64,000 nt of DNA from Marinobacter denitrificans (GTDB taxonomy: Bacteria > Pseudomonadota > Gammaproteobacteria > Pseudomonadales > Oleiphilaceae), in NCBI RefSeq assembly GCF_008795955.1, contig NZ_VMHN01000010.1:98526-162525 (forward strand), in the 5' to 3' direction. The notes beneath the pieces are model-generated. The model worked only from the letters and a program-made list of their open reading frames with translations, did not search any database and was not told the DNA's origin. Shown piece after piece: positions 9,177-18,045 of the stretch. Numbering within the stretch: position 1 is the stretch's first letter; each line of letters opens with the position of its first letter. The position numbers and the translations under genes were made by a program.

Positions 9177-9414
9177 GAGGGCTTACCCTTCCATGAGATG
9201 AATGCAAAACCGCATACCGGAACCCCGGTTCAGTCTTTTGTCCATGATCTCCCAAAGTATAGACAATATACAGTAAGTGACATCCGCAGGATCTGATCAC
9301 CGCCAATACCCGTAATGACTGCTCGATAACCGTTGATTTCCGACACAGTCGACGCCACAAACAATGTGTAGGCAGTCATAACGAACCCATTAAACGATCA
9401 AAAGGACAGATTGC

Positions 9415-10098
9415 ATGAAAGTACTGATGGTTCTTACCTCGCACGATCAGATGGGAGACACCGGGCATAAAACCGGCTTCTGGCTGGAAGAGTTCACAGC
9501 TCCTTACTATGTGTTCAAGGACGCCGGTGCCGACATTACCCTCGCCTCGCCGAAAGGTGGTCAGCCACCGGTCGACCCTAACAGCGAGACAGACGATGCA
9601 TTAACGGAAACCACTCGCCGTTTCCAGGAAGATGCCCATGCCAAGGAATCCCTTGCCAGCACCAAAAAACTGGCCGATGTGGATATGAACGAGTACGACG
9701 CCCTCTTCTACCCGGGCGGTCACGGCCCGCTTTGGGATCTGGTGAACAATGAAAAGTCCATGGCCCTGATCAAGACCGCCCATGAGCAGGACAAGGTCAT
9801 CGGTGCCGTATGCCATGCGCCGGCCGTGTTCAAGAATGTGGAAATCAAGCCGGGGCAGAATATTGTGGGTGGCCGCGAAGTGACCGGCTTCAGCAACAGT
9901 GAAGAAGATGCTGTAGGCCTCAGCAGCGTTGTGCCTTTCCTGCTGGAAGACATGCTGAAGGAAAACACCGCCACCTATTCCAAGGGTGACGACTGGGCAC
10001 CGCACATCGTGGTGGACGGCAAGCTGATCACTGGCCAGAACCCCGCCTCTTCCGAAGGCGCGGCCAAGGCAGTTGTACAGGCACTTCAGGGAAGCTGA
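9415..10098 (+). CDS. DJ-1/PfpI superfamily protein (type 1 glutamine amidotransferase-like)
   Basis: 227-residue protein. The nucleophile elbow AVCHAPAVF holds the conserved cysteine, and LFYPGGHGPLWDL is the glycine loop that precedes it. Length and the N-terminus (GFWLEEFTAPYYVFKDAGAD) fit the Hsp31/HchA-like branch, whose members act as glyoxalase III or deglycase-type stress proteins. An AGGAC ribosome site lies upstream. The neighbouring formaldehyde and alkene detoxification genes make a carbonyl-stress role plausible, but this is inference. Confidence 0.88.
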   Translation: MKVLMVLTSHDQMGDTGHKTGFWLEEFTAPYYVFKDAGADITLASPKGGQPPVDPNSETDDALTETTRRFQEDAHAKESLASTKKLADVDMNEYDALFYPGGHGPLWDLVNNEKSMALIKTAHEQDKVIGAVCHAPAVFKNVEIKPGQNIVGGREVTGFSNSEEDAVGLSSVVPFLLEDMLKENTATYSKGDDWAPHIVVDGKLITGQNPASSEGAAKAVVQALQGS

Positions 10099-10101
10099 AC
10101 G

Positions 10102-10557
10102 CTACCCTGAAGGCTGCTGTTCCCCGGCGTGGCTGATGAGCACGCCGGGGGCTCCCACCTCAAGCTTTTCGCGAATGTGCGCCGGTATCGGGGTTTTTGC
10201 CATCTCAGAGGGCTGAATCAGTACATAGGTAATATCAGCCCCGGCGACCAGTTGCTCGTCACCGAAGCGGACGAACTCCAGATGCAGGGTGAACGAGGTA
10301 TTACCCAGTCGCCCTACCCTGGTCCGCGCCTCCAGCACATCATCAAACCGCGCCGGCGCCCGGTAGTTCACCGTCATGCTCACCACCTGGATATCCAGGT
10401 CCTGGTCCAGCAGATTCTGGTAGTCCCCGAATAGGGTGCGGATATATTCATTGACGGCAATATCCACGTAGTCTGCGTAGCGGGCGTTGAAGACCACGCT
10501 CTGGGCGTCGCATTCGCCGTAGCGGAAACGGAATCGGAAAGAACTCTCTGAGGCCAT
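10102..10557 (-). CDS. 4HBT-type acyl-CoA thioesterase
   Basis: 151-residue hotdog protein of the 4-hydroxybenzoyl-CoA thioesterase/YbgC type. The signature RYGECDAQSVVFNARYADYVD has the catalytic Asp of this group. AGGAG lies just before the ATG at 10557. It converges with the DJ-1-like gene with 3 bases between them. The substrate is not predictable. Confidence 0.87.
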   Translation of the reverse strand: MASESSFRFRFRYGECDAQSVVFNARYADYVDIAVNEYIRTLFGDYQNLLDQDLDIQVVSMTVNYRAPARFDDVLEARTRVGRLGNTSFTLHLEFVRFGDEQLVAGADITYVLIQPSEMAKTPIPAHIREKLEVGAPGVLISHAGEQQPSG

Positions 10558-10607
10558 CAACTGCTCCTAGCCCTACGTCATTAACGCAGGGCTCTGTTCA
10601 AATAACG

Positions 10608-11720
10608 TCAGAAATGAATAACCGTCCGGATACTCTTACCCTCATGCATCAACTCAAACGCCTCGTTGATGTCTTCAAGCGGCATGTTGTGAGTAATGAA
10701 CACATCCAGAGGAATGTCACCCGTCTTGGCTTTTTCCACGTAGCCCGGCAGCTCGGTACGGCCTTTAACGCCGCCGAAGGCAGACCCCTTCCAGACCCGG
10801 CCGGTCACCAGCTGGAACGGGCGGGTGCGGATTTCCTCGCCGGCACCGGCGACCCCGATGATGATCGATTCGCCCCAGCCCTTGTGGCAGCACTCCAGGG
10901 CTGAACGCATCACGTCCACGTTGCCGATGCACTCGAAGGAGTAGTCCACGCCGCCGTCGGTCATTTCAATGATGACTTCCTGGATTGGTTTGCCGTAATC
11001 CTTCGGATTGACCACGTCTGTGGCACCCAGCTGTTTGGCGATATCAAACTTACCGGGGTTGATGTCAATGGCGATGATGCGGCTGGCCTTGGCCATGGTG
11101 GCGCCGATGATGGCGGCCAGGCCGATTCCGCCGAGACCGAAGATGGCCACCGTTGCGCCCTCTTCCACCTTGGCGGTGTTCAGTACCGCACCGATGCCGG
11201 TGGTGACGCCACAACCCAGCAGGCACACTTTGTCCAGCGGCGCTTCCTTGGGGATCTTGGCCAGGGACACCTCCGGCAGCACGGTGTACTCAGAGAAGGT
11301 CGAACAGCCCATGTAGTGATAGATGGGTTCGCCCTTGTAGGAAAAACGGGAGGTGCCATCCGGCATCACACCCTTGCCCTGGGTTTCACGCACGGAACTG
11401 CACAGGTTGGTCTTGCCGGACGTGCAGAACTTGCACTTGCCACACTCGGCTGTGTAGAGGGGAATCACGTGGTCGCCGACTTCCACGGACGTCACGCCCT
11501 CGCCGACGGCCTCAACAATGCCGCCGCCTTCATGGCCCAGGATGGCCGGGAAGTTGCCTTCAGAGTCAGCACCTGAAAGGGTGTAGGCATCGGTATGGCA
11601 AACGCCAGTGGCAACGATGCGCACCAGCACTTCCCCTTTCTGGGGCGGGGCAACGTCCACTTCCACAATTTCCAGCGGTTTATTGGGGGCAAATGCCACC
11701 GCGGCTCGGGATTTGATCAC
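10608..11720 (-). CDS. frmA: S-(hydroxymethyl)glutathione dehydrogenase / class III alcohol dehydrogenase
   Basis: 370-residue zinc alcohol dehydrogenase that oxidises the glutathione-formaldehyde adduct with NAD. Catalytic zinc ligands are in GVCHTD and GHEGGGIVE. The four structural-zinc cysteines are in CGKCKFCTSGKTNLC. The Rossmann motif is FGLGGIGLA. The start is GTG, preceded by AGGAG. It is divergent from the TetR gene and shares the intergenic TAGAC/GTCTA element, so control by that regulator is likely. No S-formylglutathione hydrolase gene is adjacent. Confidence 0.95.
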   Translation of the reverse strand: MIKSRAAVAFAPNKPLEIVEVDVAPPQKGEVLVRIVATGVCHTDAYTLSGADSEGNFPAILGHEGGGIVEAVGEGVTSVEVGDHVIPLYTAECGKCKFCTSGKTNLCSSVRETQGKGVMPDGTSRFSYKGEPIYHYMGCSTFSEYTVLPEVSLAKIPKEAPLDKVCLLGCGVTTGIGAVLNTAKVEEGATVAIFGLGGIGLAAIIGATMAKASRIIAIDINPGKFDIAKQLGATDVVNPKDYGKPIQEVIIEMTDGGVDYSFECIGNVDVMRSALECCHKGWGESIIIGVAGAGEEIRTRPFQLVTGRVWKGSAFGGVKGRTELPGYVEKAKTGDIPLDVFITHNMPLEDINEAFELMHEGKSIRTVIHF

Positions 11721-11773
11721 TGGCAGACTCCTTCAAAAAAGATTCGGGATCGAATGTCTCGGGTTATACAGGT

Positions 11774-11803
11774 TTGACGTATTGTAGACGACCGGTCTAA
11801 TAT
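11774..11803 (+). promoter_or_regulatory. TetR promoter with TAGAC-N5-GTCTA operator
   Basis: A -35 TTGACG (11774-11779) and a -10 TAATAT (11798-11803) are 18 bases apart. The inverted repeat TAGAC-GACCG-GTCTA (11785-11799) fills the spacer, so bound repressor would block the polymerase. The same half sites occur upstream of the alkene reductase at 12427-12438. NemR-like TetR proteins are known to use TAGAC/GTCTA boxes. Confidence 0.7.
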
Positions 11804-11810
11804 CACAACC

Positions 11811-12398
11811 ATGACATCCAACGACACGCGCAACCACATCATCCACACCGGCGCCGACCTGATCGGCCAGAAGGGCTTCGGTGCCACTGGCATCAATGCC
11901 GTGCTGACCACGGCCGGTGTCCCCAAGGGGTCGTTCTACCATTACTTTAGCAGCAAGAATGACTTCGGGTTGGCTGTCATCGATACCTTTGCACAGGAAT
12001 ACGACACCAAGCTGGATCAGATCCTTAACAACACCAGCCGCTCCTGTGTCGACCGGCTCCGCGCCTATTTCGACACTGGCCTGGAAACCATGGCCAGCTG
12101 CGAATACACCCGTGGATGCTTGATTGGTAACCTGGGGCAGGAACTGGCAGGACAGAACGAAGTTTTCCGCAAACGCCTGGATACCGTTTTCCAGGGGTGG
12201 GAAAAGCGTTTCGAACGCTGTATTGAAGAGGCCCGGCAGGCCGGTGATGTCGACGACTCCATCGATCCCGCTGACGTGGCCAGCTTCCTGCTGTCCGGCT
12301 GGGAAGGCGCTATTCTCAGGGCCAAGGTTCTGAAATCGACAGAACCCATGGAGCGGTTTGTGCGGGTCTTTTTTCATCAATGCCTGGGTATTCGCTGA
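11811..12398 (+). CDS. TetR family regulator, NemR/AcuR-like
   Basis: 195-residue TetR repressor. The helix-turn-helix is at about 25-45 (GINAVLTTAGVPKGSFYHYF). The ligand domain has cysteines at CEYTRGCLIGN, a motif shared with AcuR/NemR-type regulators that sense electrophiles. It lies between the formaldehyde dehydrogenase (divergent) and the alkene reductase (downstream), and both flanking intergenic regions carry related palindromes. It probably represses itself and the detoxification genes until reactive carbonyl or alkene compounds appear. Confidence 0.88.
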   Translation: MTSNDTRNHIIHTGADLIGQKGFGATGINAVLTTAGVPKGSFYHYFSSKNDFGLAVIDTFAQEYDTKLDQILNNTSRSCVDRLRAYFDTGLETMASCEYTRGCLIGNLGQELAGQNEVFRKRLDTVFQGWEKRFERCIEEARQAGDVDDSIDPADVASFLLSGWEGAILRAKVLKSTEPMERFVRVFFHQCLGIR

Positions 12399-12426
12399 AC
12401 CCACACTTTTTTTCCAAGATGACTAG

Positions 12427-12438
12427 TAGACTGGTCTA
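12427..12438. promoter_or_regulatory. TetR-type operator before the alkene reductase gene
   Basis: The sequence TAGACTGGTCTA is a near-perfect palindrome 36 bases upstream of the alkene reductase start. It shares both half sites and the trailing AAT with the element in the TetR promoter, but has a two-base spacer instead of five. Confidence 0.6.
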
Positions 12439-12473
12439 ATTAATTCCTATTAATCTCTGACGGAGAATGGCCT

Positions 12474-13595
12474 ATGAACAATGTAAATGACGCACTGTTT
12501 CAACCGCACGATCTTGGCACTCTCACACTGCCCAACCGTGTGCTGATGTCACCCCTGACCCGTTCCCGCTCCAGTCAGCCCGGAGACGTACCGAACGACA
12601 TGAATGCTCAGTACTATCAGCAGCGTGCAAGTGCCGGCCTGATCATCAGCGAGGCCACCCAGGTGTCTCCTCAGGGCAAGGGCTACGCATTCACGCCAGG
12701 CATCCACTCGGAAGAGCAGATTGAGGGCTGGCGCAAGGTCACCAGTGCCGTTCATATGGCAGGCGGTCGCATTCATATGCAGCTTTGGCACGTTGGCCGC
12801 ATTTCCCACACAGCTCTACAGCCCGACGGTAACAAGCCTGTAGCTCCCTCGGCGATCAAACCTGAAGGCGCCAAAACCTTCATCAGCGCCGATTCCGGCA
12901 TGGTGGACGTCCCTGAACCAAGAGCCCTGGAAACGAACGAGATGGGGGACATTGTGGAGCAGTATCGCCAGGGCGCATTGAACGCCAAAGCGGCCGGGTT
13001 TGATGGTGTTGAAGTACACGCTGCCAACGGCTACTTGCTCGACCAGTTTCTCAAGAGTGGCAGCAACCAGCGGAGCGATGAATTCGGCGGTTCCGTTGAG
13101 AATCGAATGCGCCTGCCACTGATGGTTATAGAAGCTGTAATCGACGTCTGGGGCAAGGACAACGTCGGTGTTCGGGTCAGCCCGACAGGCAGTTTCAACG
13201 CCATGTACGACGAAAATCCTGTAGAAACCTTTGGTGAATTCGCTAAGCGGCTGAATGCGTTGGGCATCAGCTACATCGAGGTCGTGGAAGATTCCTTCCA
13301 GGGCAATCATGCGAACGGCCGCCCGGAATCAGTGATCGATGCCATTCAGGCGGGGTTTCACGGTACTTACATCGCCAACGGCGCCTATACCGCTGAAGAA
13401 GCCCGCAAGCGCATCGGCAGTGGCCGTTGTGACCTGGTGACCTTTGGCCGTCCATTCATCGCCAATCCCGATTTGCCAGAGCGCTTTCGCCAACATGCAG
13501 ACCTGAACAAATGGGATGACAGCACCTTTTACGGCGGCGATGAGCGAGGCTATACCGATTATCCAACGCTGAAAGAGCTCGAATTCAGCGCCTGA
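12474..13595 (+). CDS. nemA: Alkene reductase, Old Yellow Enzyme family
   Basis: 373-residue FMN flavoprotein of the NemA/OYE group that reduces activated C=C bonds (enones, maleimides, nitroesters) with NAD(P)H. Family motifs include QLWHVGRISH, GFDGVEVHAANGYLLDQFL and the phosphate-binding GRCDLVTFGRPFIANPDL. A GGAG site precedes the start. The gene order TetR-nemA recalls E. coli nemRA. The SDR downstream is 31 bases away and likely in the same transcript. Confidence 0.94.
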   Translation: MNNVNDALFQPHDLGTLTLPNRVLMSPLTRSRSSQPGDVPNDMNAQYYQQRASAGLIISEATQVSPQGKGYAFTPGIHSEEQIEGWRKVTSAVHMAGGRIHMQLWHVGRISHTALQPDGNKPVAPSAIKPEGAKTFISADSGMVDVPEPRALETNEMGDIVEQYRQGALNAKAAGFDGVEVHAANGYLLDQFLKSGSNQRSDEFGGSVENRMRLPLMVIEAVIDVWGKDNVGVRVSPTGSFNAMYDENPVETFGEFAKRLNALGISYIEVVEDSFQGNHANGRPESVIDAIQAGFHGTYIANGAYTAEEARKRIGSGRCDLVTFGRPFIANPDLPERFRQHADLNKWDDSTFYGGDERGYTDYPTLKELEFSA

Positions 13596-13626
13596 ACAGC
13601 ACTTTCCCAAGAAAAGGAGTCAAACC

Positions 13627-14376
13627 ATGAGCACTGACAGCGATCCGATCAATAGCAAAGTTGTGATTATTACCGGCGCCAGCAGTGGACTGGGCGAGGC
13701 CACTGCTCGTCGCCTTGCAGCCAGGGGGGCCCGGCTGGTACTTGCAGCCCGACGCGAAGACCGCCTTTCCAAACTGGCAGAAGATCTGAAAGCCAAAGGT
13801 GCCGAGGTGATCTGGCAGGTCACGGACGTGACCGACCGAAACCAGGTGGAGTCCCTTGCTGCCGCCGCTAAGAAAGCCTTCGGCCGGATTGATGTCCTGG
13901 TCAACAACGCCGGCCTGATGCCACTGGCGCCACTGGATGCCCTGAAGGTCGATGAGTGGGATCAGATGGTGGACGTCAACATCAAGGGTGTGATGTATGG
14001 CATTGCGGCTGTGCTGCCAACCATGCGGGAACAACACAGCGGGCACGTGATCAACCTGTCATCGGTCGCAGGCCACAAACTGTTTCCGGGCGCTGCGGTC
14101 TATTGCGCTACCAAATACGCGGTAAAAGCCCTCTCAGAAGGTCTGCGCATGGAAGCCGGTGACGAGATCCGTAGCACCAATATCTCGCCGGGTGCCGTAG
14201 CAACCGAGTTAACCAGCACCATCACCGACCCAGACGCCAAAAAGGCAGCAGACGAGCTCTACGAGGTGGCAATTGATGCCGACGCAGTGGCCCGAGCCAT
14301 TGTTTATGCCATCGAACAGCCTGCGGACGTGGATATAAACGAAATCATCCTGAGGCCTACCGCTCAGGAGTTGTAA
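13627..14376 (+). CDS. Short-chain dehydrogenase/reductase
   Basis: 249-residue classical SDR. The cofactor motif GASSGLGEA is at residues 15-23, NNAG near 90, and the catalytic YCATK near 158. An Arg-rich stretch after strand 2 (LAARREDR) favours NADP(H). AGGAG precedes the start. It probably follows nemA in one operon, and reduction of a carbonyl product or precursor of the OYE reaction is a reasonable guess. Confidence 0.9.
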   Translation: MSTDSDPINSKVVIITGASSGLGEATARRLAARGARLVLAARREDRLSKLAEDLKAKGAEVIWQVTDVTDRNQVESLAAAAKKAFGRIDVLVNNAGLMPLAPLDALKVDEWDQMVDVNIKGVMYGIAAVLPTMREQHSGHVINLSSVAGHKLFPGAAVYCATKYAVKALSEGLRMEAGDEIRSTNISPGAVATELTSTITDPDAKKAADELYEVAIDADAVARAIVYAIEQPADVDINEIILRPTAQEL

Positions 14377-14386
14377 AGCCTGAAAT

Positions 14387-14422
14387 GCCGCAACGCCGCC
14401 TTCCCCCTGGCGGAGTTGCGGC
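14387..14422 (+). terminator. Hairpin terminator candidate
   Basis: GCCGCAACGCCGCC pairs with GGCGGAGTTGCGGC around a short C-rich loop, directly after the SDR stop. The stem is long and GC-rich, but no T tract follows, so intrinsic termination is only likely, not certain. Confidence 0.5.
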
Positions 14423-14488
14423 AATCTAACACCCCACAAACAACGTAGAACTTCCTGTTTTCCATACTCTACTCAGAGGTTCCGTACT

Positions 14489-15817
14489 GTGGTCAGCCTT
14501 TACTGGTTCACGCGAGATCTGCGCCTGCATGATAACGCAGCCCTGCTGGCCGCCTCAAAGTCGGACATGCTGGTCTGCGTCTACGTTGTTGACTCGCGAT
14601 GGTTTACCCCTGGCCCGTTCCAATGCAAGACCATGGGCAATCACCGTTGGCGTTTTCTGTGGCAAAGCCTGATGGCCCTTGAACGCAGGCTGAGGTCAAT
14701 GGGGCAGCGATTGCATATAGCCTTTGGCGACCCTGAAGTGGTCATTCCGGAACTGGTACATAATCATCGGATAGAACGAGTGATACGCTCCCGCCTGCCC
14801 GGCACACGGGAAGCCAACCAATGGTGGGCGATCAAGAATAGCCTTCCCGAAACGATGTTCCAACAATTTGAAACCCTGAGCCTGTTCACCGAGAGCTCTC
14901 TGCCAATGACGTTGGAGAGTCTGCCAGGCACTTTTTCAGGGTTCCGTAAGCAGGTGGAAACCACTGGCGGGCGCGACTCCGGAAGCTTGCGTATCCGCAC
15001 TTTGACAGCGCTCCCTCCGGCGCCCGGCTACCCGGAAGACACTCGGGGTAAATGCCCGCCTATTCCCGAGCCTCACCAGCCTGTGTGGTTTACCGGTGGC
15101 GAGTCGGCAGGCCTGAAAAGGCTCCACGACTACCTGTTCATCAACCACCACATCGATTCCTACAAACAAACCCGCAACGCGCTGGACGATGCCGAGGCAT
15201 CTTCCCGCCTGTCGCCCTGGCTGGCCAACGGCTCGCTCTCCGCCCGCGAAGTAGCTGATACCATCAGCGAGTATGAAGAAAAGCACGTCAGGAACGACTC
15301 CACTTACTGGCTATGGTTCGAATTGCTATGGCGGGAATACTTCTACTGGTACGCGATGAAGCACGGGGCCAAGCTGTTTCGCCGGGACGGAGTACAGCAG
15401 AAAAAACGTTCAGCGTCCTTCTACCCCCATCGCTTCAAAGCCTGGTGTGCTGGCAGCACCGAATACCCTTTGGTAAACGCAGCCATGAACCAGCTTCGGG
15501 AAACCGGGTACATTAGCAACCGTAGCCGACAGATTGTCGCCAGCTGCCTGGTAAACGAACTGGAGCTGGACTGGCGTTACGGCGCGGCCTGGTTTGAAGA
15601 GCAACTGGTGGATTACGACGTTGCCAGCAATTATGGCAACTGGCAGTACCTCGCTGGTGTTGGCGCGGACCCCAGGGGACCGAGGCACTTCAACCTGGAA
15701 AAACAGGCGCGCCAGTTTGACCCGAAGGGTGAGTTTGTAAAGCGCTGGAAAGGGAACGCGACCCAGCCGGTCGGCCTGCACCTGGTTGATGCCGCCGACT
15801 GGCCAGTGGGATACTGA
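14489..15817 (+). CDS. DASH-type cryptochrome/photolyase
   Basis: 442-residue flavoprotein of the cryptochrome-DASH group, which repairs cyclobutane dimers mainly in single-stranded DNA and may sense blue light. The N-terminal photolyase alpha/beta domain (LYWFTRDLRLHDNAALL) is followed by the FAD domain with WFELLWREYFYWY and SNYGNWQYLAGVGADPRG, the latter diagnostic of DASH proteins. The start is GTG with GAGG upstream. The next gene may be co-transcribed (30-base gap). Confidence 0.92.
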   Translation: MVSLYWFTRDLRLHDNAALLAASKSDMLVCVYVVDSRWFTPGPFQCKTMGNHRWRFLWQSLMALERRLRSMGQRLHIAFGDPEVVIPELVHNHRIERVIRSRLPGTREANQWWAIKNSLPETMFQQFETLSLFTESSLPMTLESLPGTFSGFRKQVETTGGRDSGSLRIRTLTALPPAPGYPEDTRGKCPPIPEPHQPVWFTGGESAGLKRLHDYLFINHHIDSYKQTRNALDDAEASSRLSPWLANGSLSAREVADTISEYEEKHVRNDSTYWLWFELLWREYFYWYAMKHGAKLFRRDGVQQKKRSASFYPHRFKAWCAGSTEYPLVNAAMNQLRETGYISNRSRQIVASCLVNELELDWRYGAAWFEEQLVDYDVASNYGNWQYLAGVGADPRGPRHFNLEKQARQFDPKGEFVKRWKGNATQPVGLHLVDAADWPVGY

Positions 15818-15847
15818 CGGCTCAACCCTGACAGGACACGCCCGATC

Positions 15848-16327
15848 ATGACTACTCCCCATCAGGCCCTGGCCCGCATTATCGACACCTGCCAACCCAC
15901 TACGCTGGTGGTCTGTGGCAAGATAGCTGGCCAGGTGGGTGATCACTGGTGCCACCATCATAGCGACTCCGCCATAACAACGCTGGACCCCGAGGCTCCC
16001 AACGATGCCTTTCCGCTACCCCGGACTCAGGACCTGGCGCTGATTACCGGCACCCTGGAACACCTGAACCACGAACAGGGTGAAATCCTGCTGGGCCAGC
16101 TCCGCAACTATGGAACCCACCAGATCGCCGTAGTAGTGGCAGACAGTCCCGAGTGGGCATTTACTGACTTCATCGCACTGGGTTTCCGCCGCCAGGCCGA
16201 AGTGGAGGGCGAGAACGAGTCGCTCACCCTTTACACCTATAACATCGACAGCTACAACCACAAACGCGCATGGAACAACCCGGATAACTGGGCCAACCCT
16301 GAGATGTGGGGCAAGGCTTGGTGGTAA
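15848..16327 (+). CDS. DUF6231-type protein of unknown function
   Basis: 159-residue soluble protein. The layout (LVVCGKIAG, LALITGTLEHLNHEQGEILLGQLRNYG, IALGFRRQAEVEGENESLTLYTYNID) resembles a degenerate class I methyltransferase fold without a clear SAM loop. The C-terminus is Trp/Asn rich (WNNPDNWANPEMW). It appears to match a family conserved in Pseudomonas/Marinobacter relatives as DUF6231; the name is recalled, not searched. No function is claimed. Confidence 0.7.
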   Translation: MTTPHQALARIIDTCQPTTLVVCGKIAGQVGDHWCHHHSDSAITTLDPEAPNDAFPLPRTQDLALITGTLEHLNHEQGEILLGQLRNYGTHQIAVVVADSPEWAFTDFIALGFRRQAEVEGENESLTLYTYNIDSYNHKRAWNNPDNWANPEMWGKAWW

Positions 16328-16494
16328 CACCACCTTAACAGTGTGTCGAATTTATTTACATATTCCGGAGCAGCGCCCAGTTTCAGAAAGATAGCCAACT
16401 GAAATAACGAGCTTTTGCCGATATGGCACTCAATCTGCTTACTTTTTATACATGCCGCGTGCATACCCATGAATTGTCAGATTGAGGTAAAACA

Positions 16495-17127
16495 ATGAAC
16501 AAGTATTCCAGTTCTATTCTTGCTGGTGCAGTTGCACTTGCTTTCTCTGGAGCAGCCAATGCTGCAGTGATTGAAGCCTCTGACGCAGGCGTCATGACTA
16601 CCGATGTCGCTAACGCGACCGTTATAGACTTTAACGATGGCACCTGCGGACCGGCGAGCTGCTCAGGCCAGTACAGTATTGTAAGTGGCTCCACCGGACA
16701 AAATGCTGCGCCTCCAGGAGTTGTGGACAACTACCTGACAGTCCCCAACCCCGATAGCAGTGGCACTGCCAGCGTGAGCCTCGGAACGATATCGAATTAC
16801 TATGGGCTTTACTGGGGCTCCATTGATACCTATAACAGCATTTCCTTTCTGCTGGATGGTTTGCTCGTAGACAGCTTCACCGGTACCCAGATCGCCGCCG
16901 TCATCCCCGGAAGCGCTGACGGCAACCAAAGCTCTGACAGCACCAACCGTTACATCAACTTCTTCTTCGGAAGTGAACTGTTCAACGAAGTGCGTCTGAG
17001 CAGCACCAACTACGCCTTCGAGAGCGACAACCATGCCTTTGCCAGAGTACCGGAGCCCGGCACCCTGGCATTGTTCGGACTTGGCCTTGCCGGCCTTGCC
17101 TATACGCGTCGCCGTAAATCTGCCTGA
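16495..17127 (+). CDS. PEP-CTERM sorting-domain exported protein
   Basis: 210 residues. The signal peptide ends near AANAA. The body is Ser/Thr/Asn rich, and the C-terminus has VPEPGTLALFGLGL followed by a hydrophobic helix and RRRKSA. That is the PEP-CTERM signal recognised by an exosortase (EpsH), which links proteins to exopolysaccharide or biofilm export. No exosortase or EPS genes lie in this window, so the partner must be elsewhere. A terminator follows 15 bases after the stop. Confidence 0.9.
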   Translation: MNKYSSSILAGAVALAFSGAANAAVIEASDAGVMTTDVANATVIDFNDGTCGPASCSGQYSIVSGSTGQNAAPPGVVDNYLTVPNPDSSGTASVSLGTISNYYGLYWGSIDTYNSISFLLDGLLVDSFTGTQIAAVIPGSADGNQSSDSTNRYINFFFGSELFNEVRLSSTNYAFESDNHAFARVPEPGTLALFGLGLAGLAYTRRRKSA

Positions 17128-17142
17128 TCCTGCAGTGAAACC

Positions 17143-17167
17143 ATCGGGGCACCGCGTGTGCCCCGAT
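17143..17167. terminator. Terminator hairpin between convergent genes
   Basis: The stem ATCGGGGCAC / GTGCCCCGAT has a short loop. It lies between the PEP-CTERM gene and the convergent kinase gene and could serve both strands. The T content after it is modest (CTTCC). Confidence 0.65.
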
Positions 17168-17182
17168 CTTCCTGCCCGCAAG

Positions 17183-17938
17183 TCAAAGCCGCGCTATCAC
17201 TCCCAGATTACGCCTGCACGCATCGAGATAGGATGCCCCGAAGAGATTGTAGTGGTTGAGGGTGTGATAAAGGTTATAGATCGCCCGCTTGGCGGCGTAA
17301 ACCTCTGTTCTTGGATAAAACCGATCGTAGGCGCGGTAAAAGGCTTCTGAAAAGCCACCAAACAATTCGGTCATGGCGATGTCCGCTTCCCGGTCGCCGT
17401 AATAAACCGCTGGGTCAATCAACCAGGGGCCAGCGTTGCCGAACAGCACATTTCCGGACCAGAGGTCGCCATGGAGCAAGCTGGGATGTTCACAGTGTCT
17501 GTTGAGGAATTGCGCCAGAGAATCGCTCTTTTGCGCTAGCACAAGCTCGAATTCTTCCCTCACCTGCTGGTTACGGACCATCCCTACCTGAAAACCCAGG
17601 CGGTCTTCGAGGAAAAAATCTCCCCAGTTGTCCGTCACACGATTCTTCTGAAGTGACAACCCGATCATATTGTCACTCTCAAACCCATAGTGGGGCTGAC
17701 GAACGGCATGCATACGGGCCAGCCCCTCCCCCAGCATTGTCATTGCGGCCTCATTTGCCGGGCCGGGGCTAATGCGGGGGATGACCAGTTCCCGCTCCGA
17801 CACCGATTTTACCGGCGGAACACGCGGAGCGCTGATACCGGCTTCTTTCAGGGTCCTTGCCAACAACTCAAGCCCCCTGGCCTCGTACAACAGAGCATCG
17901 GGAAAAGACGTAGGATTGTTTTTGACGTAATCGACCAT
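17183..17938 (-). CDS. Fructosamine-kinase-like protein, short N-terminus
   Basis: Member of the fructosamine-3-kinase family, which phosphorylates ketoamines of glycated amines. The catalytic loop SLLHGDLWSGNVLF and metal-binding WLIDPAVYYGDREADIAM are intact. The segment VKNNPTSFPDALLYEARGL aligns with the ATP-lysine and helix C region near residue 45 in E. coli YniA. The usual N-terminal strands with the glycine-rich loop are therefore missing if translation starts at 17938. A GTG at 18025 would restore length (about 281 residues), but the added residues do not resemble the family. Activity is uncertain. Confidence 0.8.
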   Translation of the reverse strand: MVDYVKNNPTSFPDALLYEARGLELLARTLKEAGISAPRVPPVKSVSERELVIPRISPGPANEAAMTMLGEGLARMHAVRQPHYGFESDNMIGLSLQKNRVTDNWGDFFLEDRLGFQVGMVRNQQVREEFELVLAQKSDSLAQFLNRHCEHPSLLHGDLWSGNVLFGNAGPWLIDPAVYYGDREADIAMTELFGGFSEAFYRAYDRFYPRTEVYAAKRAIYNLYHTLNHYNLFGASYLDACRRNLGVIARL

Positions 17939-18045
17939 ATCCACAGTATAACCATGACCCGGATGTAACCCGCAAACCCCTTGGCTTTGCGTCGGCCTTG
18001 GTTGATCATGGTCCAGGAAAGGCACTTCAATACAGGTATCTGCCC

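Noticed and set aside
16405..16425. GCCGATAT as sigma-28 -10 before the PEP-CTERM gene
   Set aside because: No TCAAG/TAAAG element at the required distance.
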